Origin: Leptospira licerasiae serovar Varillal str. VAR 010
GTDB taxonomy: Bacteria; Spirochaetota; Leptospiria; Leptospirales; Leptospiraceae
Direction: 5' to 3'
Assembly: GCF_000244755.1 (NCBI RefSeq)
Contig: NZ_AHOO02000005.1
Span: forward strand, 1,178,001 to 1,242,000
Length of the DNA: 64,000 bases
Every line of letters starts with the position of its first letter. Within the stretch, counting starts at the first letter, position 1. Made by a program: the position numbers and the translations under genes. This document shows, in pieces, positions 32,103 through 40,809 of this stretch. The notes beneath the pieces were generated by a model that worked only from the letters and a program-made list of their open reading frames with translations, did not search any database and had not been told where the DNA came from.

Positions 32103-33647
32103 TTATTCTTTGACCCTGACTTTTAGGTATCTTCTTCTCAGGCGAATTTCTTCTTCTAAGGATTTGGATAATGCGCTAAATTTCTTATTTTGGAGATCTA
32201 TGGTTTCCACTAACGTTTCATACATCGGATTCGTTTTGCCGTCCGGAACCAAGAAGCCAGGTTTTATTTCTCCTTCCGTATAAACCTTAAATGAAGCCAC
32301 GTTTGCATCTTCATCGATAAATAACACTGCGCCTCCGTGAGAGGTCATCGGTTGGATGGTGTCCACTACCCATCCACCTGTGTTGAACACTTCTTTACTT
32401 TGAACTTTTAACCCTAGATCTTGGGTCTCCACAGCGAATGGTTTATGTGTATGACCGAAGATGAATGTATAATCATTAGGGAATTCTCTTTTACTCTTTC
32501 GTGTCTCCGCTTTCCATTGCGCAGGAAGGGTTTCCCCTAAGTAAGAATCCATATTATGGACTACCTCATCGCTTAGGACGGAATTCGACATTCCTCTTTC
32601 CGCCTGTCCTACCTTTACTACGATTTTAGTAAGAATGTAAGAAAAACCTTTATAGAGAAGCCATTTGATCCCTAATATACGAAGTAAAAAGGGAAGATTC
32701 AAATTTCTTAATAAATAGGCGGATACGTTTTGTGCTAATTTTCCGACTGCTTTTGAGTCCTGGAGCATATCATAAATAAGTCCGATGCCTGTTCCCACTT
32801 TTCCGGATCTTCCGAGTGTGGACCAGAAGAAGTCGATCCATGCAAAATTCTCTCGCTCGAGAACGTAAATGGATTTCGGGGTGGTGATTTCTTTAGCCCT
32901 TTTAAATGGGTTATAATCGTTCATTTTACTCCAAACGGATCGATTACGTTTAGGAGCATCCGGAGTTTCATCAATATCAGGGAGTAAGATCCTTTGCATC
33001 GTACTCATTAAAGAATAAATATTTTCTAAAAAATGTCCATGAGTTAAGAATACGGAACGTTTTCCGTTCTTAGAAGAAATTTCCAAATTCGGATAGGCAA
33101 TCACTGCTTCCGCTCTTTTTAATTTCTTATTTCTTCTTAGAATTCCTGTGAGCAAATCGGATTGTATGAAGTCCGGATTTACCATCTTTGTAGTGTGCCA
33201 AGTGTCGTTGATATATTGATTCGGCTTTAAGTTCGCTATGTAGTCTATATACTGCTTTTCTCTTGCAGTTTCCCAAAGATGATGATCGTGGTTTCCCGGA
33301 ATATAGAGAATACTTTCCGAAAAGTGATGTTTCGTTTCCTTATATGCAACTTCCAAAAATCTTTCGAAAGTCATGGATGCCGCGTTAATATCCCCTAACG
33401 CTAATTCGAGCACGTCGCCTAATAATATGAACTGAGGAGGCTTGGAAGAACCGTTTACCGAGTGAACGATATGTTTTAAACAGTTTAGAAGTTCCGCAAG
33501 TGCAGGAGAAGTTTTTTGAGGATTTACTTTGAACTTATCCGAATCTTTTACAGGATCAGGGAACTCTTCGATGTATGTAAGTAAACTGTTATATGCTCCC
33601 AGGTGAATGTCGGAGATTACGATATATTTAATTTTACTCTTTGGCAT
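32103..33647 (-). CDS. Calcineurin-like metallophosphoesterase
   Basis: A 514-residue protein with all five metallophosphoesterase blocks in order: ISDIHLG (Asp13, His15), LLGDVLE, YIPGNHDHHLW, FLTHGHF and FGHTHKP. The long region between GNHD and GHTH contains extra basic and hydrophobic sequence, larger than in simple phosphodiesterases. The family includes nucleotide, cAMP and UDP-diacylglucosamine hydrolases; I cannot choose between them. Divergent from the GMC oxidoreductase operon across 104 bp. Confidence 0.88.
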   Translation of the reverse strand: MPKSKIKYIVISDIHLGAYNSLLTYIEEFPDPVKDSDKFKVNPQKTSPALAELLNCLKHIVHSVNGSSKPPQFILLGDVLELALGDINAASMTFERFLEVAYKETKHHFSESILYIPGNHDHHLWETAREKQYIDYIANLKPNQYINDTWHTTKMVNPDFIQSDLLTGILRRNKKLKRAEAVIAYPNLEISSKNGKRSVFLTHGHFLENIYSLMSTMQRILLPDIDETPDAPKRNRSVWSKMNDYNPFKRAKEITTPKSIYVLERENFAWIDFFWSTLGRSGKVGTGIGLIYDMLQDSKAVGKLAQNVSAYLLRNLNLPFLLRILGIKWLLYKGFSYILTKIVVKVGQAERGMSNSVLSDEVVHNMDSYLGETLPAQWKAETRKSKREFPNDYTFIFGHTHKPFAVETQDLGLKVQSKEVFNTGGWVVDTIQPMTSHGGAVLFIDEDANVASFKVYTEGEIKPGFLVPDGKTNPMYETLVETIDLQNKKFSALSKSLEEEIRLRRRYLKVRVKE

Positions 33648-33751
33648 TTAGGATGTGAATCATTCAAAAAACGTAAATAAAATCAATTAATTATTGCTAT
33701 TTTTAGCTAAATGCGGCAAATAAGTAGATTTTTCGACGTTAGGAGGCCTAC

Positions 33752-35479
33752 TTGAAATTTTACGAGGCTATAATAATCGGAACCGGATTTGGCGGTTCGA
33801 TCAATGCCTGTCGTTTGTCTAAAAAATGGCCAGGCAAAGTTTTAGTACTCGAACGAGGGAAAGAATATCCTAAAGGTTCTTTTCCTAGATCTCCGGAGGG
33901 AATGTCAAAAAACTTCTGGAACATTCCGGAAGAAGGTCCTATTCCTAGATCTTCCAAGTTCAAAAGGGCAGGCAGGCAAACTGGATTATTCGATATTCGT
34001 AATTATCCAAAACTAGATGTAGTTCTCTCCGCAGGTCTTGGCGGGGGTTCTTTGATCTATGCAAATGTTTTTTTGGAACCGCCTGATCATATTTTCGATC
34101 ATCGTTGGCCTGAAACTGTTAAAAAGAAACATTTAAAACCTTATTATAAAATAGTAAAAGATATCTTAGGCTCCCGACCTATTCCGGACAATGGAGAGGA
34201 CAGGCGAAAGGTAGTCCGTACTGAATTATATGAAAATTTTGCTAAACATGAATCCAGAGTTTCCAAAAAAGCCGACATAAACGTCTTCTTTGGGAATGAT
34301 TTTAAAAAGCCTACTCCGATCGGGGTTCAGGAAAAAAACCGCTTTGGAGCGATTCAAACTTCCTGTATCTACTGCGCAGAATGCGATGTGGGATGCAACA
34401 CACATTCTAAAAACACCCTGGACTTGAATTATCTATTTGTAGCTAGGAATTCCAACAAAGCTGAGATCAAAACGGAACATCTTGCCACTAAAATTGTACC
34501 TTTGAATAAAAAAGGAGAAGAGGATCCTTCTCAGTCGGGAGAGTTCGGCTATAGGGTTCACTATTTGAACTTACAAAATGGAAATTCTTCAGCGTCTTTT
34601 GCAGACACGAAACGTATCGTGGTTTCTGCGGGAACCCTCGGATCTACGGAACTTCTGCTAAAATGTAAGACAAAGTTTAAGACCTTAACCAAGATCTCGG
34701 ATAAACTCGGGACTCAATTTTCAGGGAATGGTGACTTTCTTTCTTTTACTGCAAAAGGGAAGAAGCCCGCAGACCCTAATTATGGCCCGGTAATCACTCA
34801 GTATACGGATTATAATTTATTTTCCAGTTTTGATCCAAAAAAAGCATTCTTACTAGAAGATGCAAGCTATCCGGTATTTGCTTCTTATTTTGTTTCGGGC
34901 GCAATACCAATCATCTTCAAGTTGAACTATATTTTCCATTTTATCGGAGAGTTATTCAAAAGTATCATAAACGGAAAAATTTTCGGAAGAGTCGGATTTC
35001 TTTTTAGCGAAGCTTTAAAAGGAGATCTTTCTTATACTTCCGCAGTTCTTCTGTGTATGGGGATAGATACTTCCGATGGGAAGATGTATCTGGATAAAAA
35101 GGGAAATCTTCAGATACAGTGGCCTCAAAAAGAAAATCTAACACTTTATAATACTATAATGGACGTGAACAAAAAGTTCGCGAAATTCACAGACGCAAAG
35201 ACTAGGTTTCCGATGCCGACTTATTCATGGCCTGTCCGTAATAACGTTACTGTTCATCCTCTTGGAGGTTGCGTTTTGGGGACTTCGGTCAATACTGGAG
35301 TTTGCTCTTCGGATCCTAAAACTTTCGGTAAGGTTTTCGGTTACGAAGGTTTGTACGTTGCGGACGGTAGTTTATTACCTACTGCAGTGGGTGCTAATCC
35401 TTCTATGACTATTTCCGCCCTTTCGGAAATGGTGGCGGAAGGAATTACGGGCAAGAAGCCGAATACAAGTTTAAGGTAG
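33752..35479 (+). CDS. GMC-family FAD oxidoreductase, cholesterol oxidase-like
   Basis: A 575-residue flavoprotein. The FAD site is EAIIIGTGFGGSINACRLS at the N-terminus. The GMC C-terminal part is seen as HPLGGCVLGTSVNTGVC and YVADGSLLPTAVGANPSMTI, with the His-Pro-Leu-Gly active-site pattern of cholesterol-oxidase-like enzymes. A cysteine cluster CIYCAECDVGC near residue 210 recalls a ferredoxin-like motif seen in this subgroup. It should oxidise an alcohol, perhaps a sterol or other polycyclic alcohol. Translation starts at TTG: a perfect AGGAGG (33741-33746) lies 5 bp upstream. First gene of a three-gene operon. Confidence 0.88.
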   Translation: MKFYEAIIIGTGFGGSINACRLSKKWPGKVLVLERGKEYPKGSFPRSPEGMSKNFWNIPEEGPIPRSSKFKRAGRQTGLFDIRNYPKLDVVLSAGLGGGSLIYANVFLEPPDHIFDHRWPETVKKKHLKPYYKIVKDILGSRPIPDNGEDRRKVVRTELYENFAKHESRVSKKADINVFFGNDFKKPTPIGVQEKNRFGAIQTSCIYCAECDVGCNTHSKNTLDLNYLFVARNSNKAEIKTEHLATKIVPLNKKGEEDPSQSGEFGYRVHYLNLQNGNSSASFADTKRIVVSAGTLGSTELLLKCKTKFKTLTKISDKLGTQFSGNGDFLSFTAKGKKPADPNYGPVITQYTDYNLFSSFDPKKAFLLEDASYPVFASYFVSGAIPIIFKLNYIFHFIGELFKSIINGKIFGRVGFLFSEALKGDLSYTSAVLLCMGIDTSDGKMYLDKKGNLQIQWPQKENLTLYNTIMDVNKKFAKFTDAKTRFPMPTYSWPVRNNVTVHPLGGCVLGTSVNTGVCSSDPKTFGKVFGYEGLYVADGSLLPTAVGANPSMTISALSEMVAEGITGKKPNTSLR

Positions 35480-35488
35480 GATATTCGA

Positions 35489-37321
35489 TTGGCTACAGCG
35501 ACAAAAAATAAATCAAAGAAGAATGCCGGCAAATCCAAGCTAGGCAAGACAGGAGTCAATTCGCATCCGGTAAGTTTGGAATTCACTGAGGAAATGAAAG
35601 GTTTCGTTTCCATGCCCGGATCTTTTAATTATCAAGAAGATTATAATGCGGGAAAGAAGGCTGGGAATTATTTGATGTTTCACCTAACTATCCGCGTGAA
35701 CGACACTCAGTTTTTCGTATACGATCCCGACGAAACAGGAGAAGCGATCGGTTGGGTAGAATGCCAACCTCTAGGCGGAAGATTCGAAGTAGAAAAAGGG
35801 ATCTTTAACTGCTTTGTGGATTATGGCAAACCCTCTGCCAATGAAAAACATATGAAATACCGTTTGTTCCTAAAGAACAAAGCGGGAAAGAAAATCACTT
35901 TAAACGGATTTAAGAAGGTAGTGGACGACGGTATCTTGAATATCTGGAGAGATACTTCAACATTATATACAACCGTATACGAAGGATACGTGGATGAAAA
36001 AGCGGAACCTAAGGCCAAAGTACTTGCAAAAGGGATCTTACATATATTAGAAAAAGATTTTATTAAGCAGATGACGACCTTCAAATCCAACGGTCGTACT
36101 TTTTCTGAACGAAAGGATGCTTTATTCAGATTCGGCGAATTGTTCATGGGAAATCTATGGGAAATCTATGGTGCCCAATTCAGAAAAGCGGAACCTGAGT
36201 TATGGAGAGAAAGAGATATTCCCGTATTTACTTTGGATGGAGTTAAAAATGCAAAGGTTAGTTTTCATCCATTCACTACGGATGATAAAATTTCTCTCAA
36301 TTTAGTACGTTTTCAGAAGAAGGAGAGTAAGGACGTCGTAGTTCTTATGCACGGACTTACTACTTCGACGGACATGTTCGTTATGCCCGAGCATAAGAAC
36401 CTTGTGACATACCTGCATGAGAACAGATTTACCGATGTCTGGAGTTTTGACTGGAGAGGAAGTTTACGTTTCAGTTATAATCTTTTCCCTCATAGATATA
36501 CTTTGGACGATATAGCTCTTTATGATGTGCCGGCGGCTTTAAAAGTGATAAGAGATGCTGTCGGTCCTGGAAAAAGGATCCACTTCGTCGTACATTGTGT
36601 GGGATCCATCTCCTTCTTCATGAGCTTGTTCGGAGGAAAGATCGACGGGGTCACTAGCGTGGTCTCGAATAGTGTGTCTCTAACTCCTAACGTGCCTACG
36701 TGGTCTAAGATCAAGCTGTCATTTTCTCCATTCTTAATGGAATCCGTTTTTAGATTTCCGAACGTGAATCCACGTTGGCATTATCTACCGGGATTTGCCT
36801 CAGGTAAGGTTCTTGCAAAGTTCGTAAGTTTATTTCATCACGAATGTGACGAGCCTGCTTGCCATATGCTGAGCTTGATGTGGGGGACAGGATGGCCTGC
36901 TTGTTACGAACATGCAAATCTTCCCGATATTACTCACAGAAGAGTGGGTGACCTATTCGGGGCGACTTCTATGAACTATTATCGACATATCAGGAAAGCT
37001 GTAGGGCGCAAGGCTATGATCAAGTTTAGACCTACAGACGGTCGTTATGATTCCCTTCCAAACAATTATTTGGATAATGCCTCCGAGGTCAAAACTCCGG
37101 TCCTTTTTATGACCGGAGATAAAAATAAAGTATTCAAAGATTCTAATATTATAGCTTACGAAACATTGAATCGATTGAATCCTGGAAATAAAAACGAACT
37201 GTTTATCGCCGAGGGTTATGGCCATCAGGATACTTTGATGGGGAAAAAGAGCGATAAGGACGTGTTCCCTAGGATAGTGGAGTTCCTGCGTAAGAATTCC
37301 AACGGAGTTAAAAAAGGATAA
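35489..37321 (+). CDS. Alpha/beta hydrolase with Cys in the nucleophile position
   Basis: A 610-residue protein. The first 240 residues have no clear assignment; the C-terminal part is an alpha/beta hydrolase with VVLMHGLTTSTDMF (oxyanion region) and a nucleophile elbow HFVVHCVGSISFF. Cys370 takes the place of the usual Ser in GxSxG. A late Asp (MTGDKNK) and His (GYGHQDTL) complete a triad. Cys nucleophiles occur in dienelactone hydrolases and in hydrolases found beside or fused to cholesterol-oxidase-like proteins. The start is TTG with TAGGA 7 bp upstream, 9 bp after the GMC gene. Confidence 0.82.
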   Translation: MATATKNKSKKNAGKSKLGKTGVNSHPVSLEFTEEMKGFVSMPGSFNYQEDYNAGKKAGNYLMFHLTIRVNDTQFFVYDPDETGEAIGWVECQPLGGRFEVEKGIFNCFVDYGKPSANEKHMKYRLFLKNKAGKKITLNGFKKVVDDGILNIWRDTSTLYTTVYEGYVDEKAEPKAKVLAKGILHILEKDFIKQMTTFKSNGRTFSERKDALFRFGELFMGNLWEIYGAQFRKAEPELWRERDIPVFTLDGVKNAKVSFHPFTTDDKISLNLVRFQKKESKDVVVLMHGLTTSTDMFVMPEHKNLVTYLHENRFTDVWSFDWRGSLRFSYNLFPHRYTLDDIALYDVPAALKVIRDAVGPGKRIHFVVHCVGSISFFMSLFGGKIDGVTSVVSNSVSLTPNVPTWSKIKLSFSPFLMESVFRFPNVNPRWHYLPGFASGKVLAKFVSLFHHECDEPACHMLSLMWGTGWPACYEHANLPDITHRRVGDLFGATSMNYYRHIRKAVGRKAMIKFRPTDGRYDSLPNNYLDNASEVKTPVLFMTGDKNKVFKDSNIIAYETLNRLNPGNKNELFIAEGYGHQDTLMGKKSDKDVFPRIVEFLRKNSNGVKKG

Positions 37322-37323
37322 AT

Positions 37324-38148
37324 ATGTCTGAGAAAGGCCGCCCAGTCGTTTTTCTAACAGGAGCAGCAGGAGGGATCGGCAGGGAAACTGCAACCCTTCT
37401 TTCCGAAAAGGGATATCTCCTCTTTTTGACCGATCTGCAAAAGCAATCCTCGGATCTAAAAAGGTTCGCAGATACATTAGGAAAAGATCATATTGTGTTT
37501 CCTTGCGACATTTCGAAAGCCGCAGATTCGGAAAAAGCGATCAAAGAATGTATTAAACAATTCGGAAAAATCGATGTCCTCGTGAATAATGCGGGGATTA
37601 TGAGGCCTTCCAAATTTGAAAACCTTAGCCAGGATGAGATAGATGAGCAGATAGAGATCAATATAATCGGCACCATTCGCTTGACTAAGCTCGGAATGCC
37701 TTATCTCAAAAATTCCAAAGGAAAATTGGTGATCTTATCCTCTTTAGCGGGGATTGTTCCGGCTCCTAATCATTCGATTTACAGTGCGACTAAATTTGCG
37801 CTTAGAGGGTTTGCTTTAAGTTTGTATCTGGAATGGAAAGAAATCGGTGTACGGGTGAGTTCTATTCTGCCAGGAACAATTCAATCTCCCATGACCAAGT
37901 ATATGGCGTCTAGAGATAGTTCTCCGATGGCTTATATCAATCCGCCTTTACCGCCTTCTGCGGTTGCTAAAGCAATTTGGAAAGCGATCCAAACTGATAA
38001 GGCGGAGATCTATGTTCCTTATTCACAAGGACTGCTTGCTAGAGTTGCGCTATTATTTCCTTCTTTATTGTCTTTGATCTATCCGATCATGGCCAAAAAA
38101 GGAGCTCGAAATTTCGAATCATGGAAGAGAAAAGGAGTTTTTGATTGA
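37324..38148 (+). CDS. Short-chain dehydrogenase/reductase (SDR)
   Basis: A 274-residue classical SDR: cofactor motif TGAAGGIGRE, NNAGIM, catalytic Ser in ILSSLAG and catalytic YSATK. After the start, DLQK at the end of the second strand suits NAD(H). It begins 2 bp after the alpha/beta hydrolase stop and is the third gene of the operon. A C-terminal hydrophobic stretch (LLARVALLFPSLLSLIYPIM) may attach it to the membrane. Oxidation or reduction of a lipid-like alcohol is likely. Confidence 0.9.
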   Translation: MSEKGRPVVFLTGAAGGIGRETATLLSEKGYLLFLTDLQKQSSDLKRFADTLGKDHIVFPCDISKAADSEKAIKECIKQFGKIDVLVNNAGIMRPSKFENLSQDEIDEQIEINIIGTIRLTKLGMPYLKNSKGKLVILSSLAGIVPAPNHSIYSATKFALRGFALSLYLEWKEIGVRVSSILPGTIQSPMTKYMASRDSSPMAYINPPLPPSAVAKAIWKAIQTDKAEIYVPYSQGLLARVALLFPSLLSLIYPIMAKKGARNFESWKRKGVFD

Positions 38149-38156
38149 TAAGCGAA

Positions 38157-38606
38157 TTAAAAATTATCTTCGCTTAACTCTTTTAACTTTTGGTTCATTT
38201 TTATATGTGAATTACGTACTGCGGTTTGGATATGCGAACTAAATACACTAGGCATAATCCCTGATAAGATCGCAGTATGGCTGAATTTGGTGCGTCCTGG
38301 GGTGATCTTTTCGAAAGTGAAACGATGATCTCCGGCAAACATGTATTTGAAAAAGAGTGGGAAGGCACCTTTCCAAGATATGGATTTAGAATTGGTGAGT
38401 TCGTATATCAATGCCTTAGTAGGCAAATACACTCCCGTAAAATAATAATCGAAAACAATAATCGTTCCGTCTTGCACCGGTTTGCCGAGAATCCTTTTTA
38501 AGAACGGATTCCAAGAAGGAAATTTGGAGAAGTCGGTAAAAATACTCCATATTTTTTCAGGAGATGCCTGGATTTCTATCGAGGTGACGATTGTTTGAGG
38601 ATTCAT
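38157..38606 (-). CDS. SRPBCC (START/Bet v1-like) domain protein
   Basis: A 149-residue protein with the SRPBCC start TSIEIQASPEKIWSIFTDFSKF, then PSWNPFLKRI, and a long C-terminal helix region. This helix-grip fold forms a cavity for hydrophobic ligands. It is convergent with the SDR gene (8-bp gap) and divergent from the 7TMR-DISM cyclase gene. Ligand unknown; a lipid would suit the neighbouring operon. Confidence 0.88.
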   Translation of the reverse strand: MNPQTIVTSIEIQASPEKIWSIFTDFSKFPSWNPFLKRILGKPVQDGTIIVFDYYFTGVYLPTKALIYELTNSKSISWKGAFPLFFKYMFAGDHRFTFEKITPGRTKFSHTAILSGIMPSVFSSHIQTAVRNSHIKMNQKLKELSEDNF

Positions 38607-38625
38607 TCGTCACATATCTGATGTT

Positions 38626-38655
38626 CCATCTGAAAAATGTCCATCTAATAAATGT
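38626..38655. repeat. 15-bp tandem direct repeat in the divergent promoter region
   Basis: CCATCTGAAAAATGT (38626-38640) is followed at once by CCATCTAATAAATGT, 13 of 15 positions the same. It lies between the SRPBCC and cyclase genes and could be a pair of regulator sites. Confidence 0.45.
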
Positions 38656-38672
38656 TTAAAATTCGGTAATTT

Positions 38673-40757
38673 ATGAATTGTAAAAGTATTATTCTCTATA
38701 TCATTTCCGCTGCGTTATTCGCAAGCTCTTCCTTGTCTGCAGAAGATAAGATCTATGTTAATAAAGATATTGAACGACTACCTTTAGGTAAGTCCGTATA
38801 TTATCTTGAAGATCCGGAGAGAAAGTTGACCTTTGAGGACATTTCTAAACCGGACATAGAATCTAAGTTTATAAAATCCGATAAGGATTCCTTGGATTTC
38901 GGTCAGTTGAATTACAATTATTGGTTTCGACTAACTTTCGAAAACGATACTCCCGAGTCCGTTTCCAAACTTGTGGAGATCAATTATAGTAATATTGATA
39001 TAGTGCAATTTTATAAACCGAATTCTGACGGCACATACTCTAAAGAAGAAAGCGGGATGCTTTTTCCGTTTTCCGCCAGAAGTTTTAAGAATAGAAATTT
39101 CGTTTATCAGATCGATTTGCAGCCCGGGCAGCAAAAAACTTATTATCTGATGACTTGGACCAGTGGAGGCTTGAATATTCCGCTTACTCTTTGGGATAAG
39201 GATACATTTTCTCAGTACAATGCGGACGTTCAACACGGTTTAGGTTTATATTATGGAGTGATGATCGTAATGATCCTCTATAATATTTTCATCTTCTTCT
39301 CCGTAAGAGATGTAAGTTATTTTTACTATGTCTGTTATATTTTAGGATTTTTAGGAATACAGTTAGTTTTAACAGGACATGGATTCCAGTATCTATGGCC
39401 TGCGTTTCCTTTTTTACAAAGGAATTTTTATGTGGTTTTTACAGGAATCTCTATCGCCTCCGTTTTACTTTTTACCAAAAGATTTTTAAATACTAAGGAA
39501 AATGTTCCGAAGTGGTTGGACAAATCCATGAAAGTGACGGTAGTAGCACATGGGTTACTGTTATTTACCCCATTGGTTCTACCTCCGGAAGTTACCGTAA
39601 AACTAGCATTGGTTCTCACTCTGCCGGCTCTGATTTTAATACCGACGGCTACTATAATTAGCTTCTTGAAAAAATTTCGTCCTGCACGTTATTTCCTCTT
39701 GGCGTTCACAGTTCTTACAGTTTCAGGAACAGTTGTAGTTCTTCGTTTTATTAACGTTTTGGGTCCCGGTTTTCTTGCGGATTATGGTCTGTATCTTGGT
39801 TCCACTATGGAAGTCATTCTTCTTTCCATCGCTTTGGCGGATCGTATTAATATTATGAAGAAGGAGAAGGAAGAAGCTCAGGCAAAAACTTTAGAGATGC
39901 AAAAAATTCTCACAGAGTCGTATGCTAGATTTGTTCCGAAGGACTTTTTGGCAAATTTAGGAAAAGACTCTATTCTGGATGTGAGATTGGGGGATCAGAT
40001 CCAAAAAGAGATGGCAGTCCTTTTTAGCGATATTCGTTCCTTTACTACATTATCCGAGCAAATGACTCCAGCGGAGAATTTTAATTTTATCAATTCTTAC
40101 TTAAGTAGGATGAGCCCAATTATACAAAGGCATAACGGGTTTATTGATAAGTTTATCGGAGATGCGATCATGGCATTATTTCAAAGAAACGTAATAGATG
40201 CGGTGTCCGCCGGCGTCGAAATGCAGAGATATTTAAAGGAATATAACGAGCACAGACATCGCCAAGGATATATTCCTATTCAGATTGGAGTAGGAATACA
40301 TTCAGGTTCCTTGATGCTTGGGACGATAGGAGCGGAAGAAAGATTGGAAGGTACTGTAATCTCCGACACGGTCAACCTTGCTTCTCGAATTGAAAGTCTT
40401 ACTAAGGTATATGGATCTAGGATCGCAGTCAGTGAGAGTACGATTGAAGAGGTCAAAAAAGACGGCAAGTTTCATTTCCGCTTTTTGGACAGAGTTAAAG
40501 TAAAAGGAAAACAAAGACCTGTTTCCGTTTATGAAGTGTTCGATGGGGATGAACCGCAATATCAGGATCTGAAATTAAAGACCAAAGAATCCTACGAAAA
40601 GGGTGTAAAAGCATTCTATTCCAACTCGTTCGAAGATGCAAAACAACAGTTTGAGAATGTAATCTCGATCTTCCCGGATGATAAGGCCACTCAACTTTAC
40701 TTAAAACGTTTATACCCCGTGACTCACGAGCGTAAATTAGAAGAAGTGGAAGAATAG
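38673..40757 (+). CDS. 7TMR-DISM receptor fused to a class III adenylate cyclase
   Basis: A 694-residue protein: signal peptide, extracytoplasmic DISMED2-type domain (about 30-180), seven hydrophobic segments (about 190-390), a short coiled coil (EKEEAQAKTLEMQKIL) and a cyclase domain. The cyclase metal Asp is Asp453 in VLFSDIRSFTTLS; IDKFIGDAIMALF and ISDTVNLASRIES give the remaining site, with Lys and Asp favouring ATP. About 50 C-terminal residues resemble a TPR (KAFYSNSFEDAKQQFENVI). It senses an external ligand, perhaps carbohydrate, and makes cAMP. The next gene has the same N-terminal architecture. Confidence 0.9.
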   Translation: MNCKSIILYIISAALFASSSLSAEDKIYVNKDIERLPLGKSVYYLEDPERKLTFEDISKPDIESKFIKSDKDSLDFGQLNYNYWFRLTFENDTPESVSKLVEINYSNIDIVQFYKPNSDGTYSKEESGMLFPFSARSFKNRNFVYQIDLQPGQQKTYYLMTWTSGGLNIPLTLWDKDTFSQYNADVQHGLGLYYGVMIVMILYNIFIFFSVRDVSYFYYVCYILGFLGIQLVLTGHGFQYLWPAFPFLQRNFYVVFTGISIASVLLFTKRFLNTKENVPKWLDKSMKVTVVAHGLLLFTPLVLPPEVTVKLALVLTLPALILIPTATIISFLKKFRPARYFLLAFTVLTVSGTVVVLRFINVLGPGFLADYGLYLGSTMEVILLSIALADRINIMKKEKEEAQAKTLEMQKILTESYARFVPKDFLANLGKDSILDVRLGDQIQKEMAVLFSDIRSFTTLSEQMTPAENFNFINSYLSRMSPIIQRHNGFIDKFIGDAIMALFQRNVIDAVSAGVEMQRYLKEYNEHRHRQGYIPIQIGVGIHSGSLMLGTIGAEERLEGTVISDTVNLASRIESLTKVYGSRIAVSESTIEEVKKDGKFHFRFLDRVKVKGKQRPVSVYEVFDGDEPQYQDLKLKTKESYEKGVKAFYSNSFEDAKQQFENVISIFPDDKATQLYLKRLYPVTHERKLEEVEE

Positions 40758-40809
40758 CCGGATCCCTCCGGCGGGATTCGGCACTGACAAATCATCCGTT
40801 ATTGGGAAC

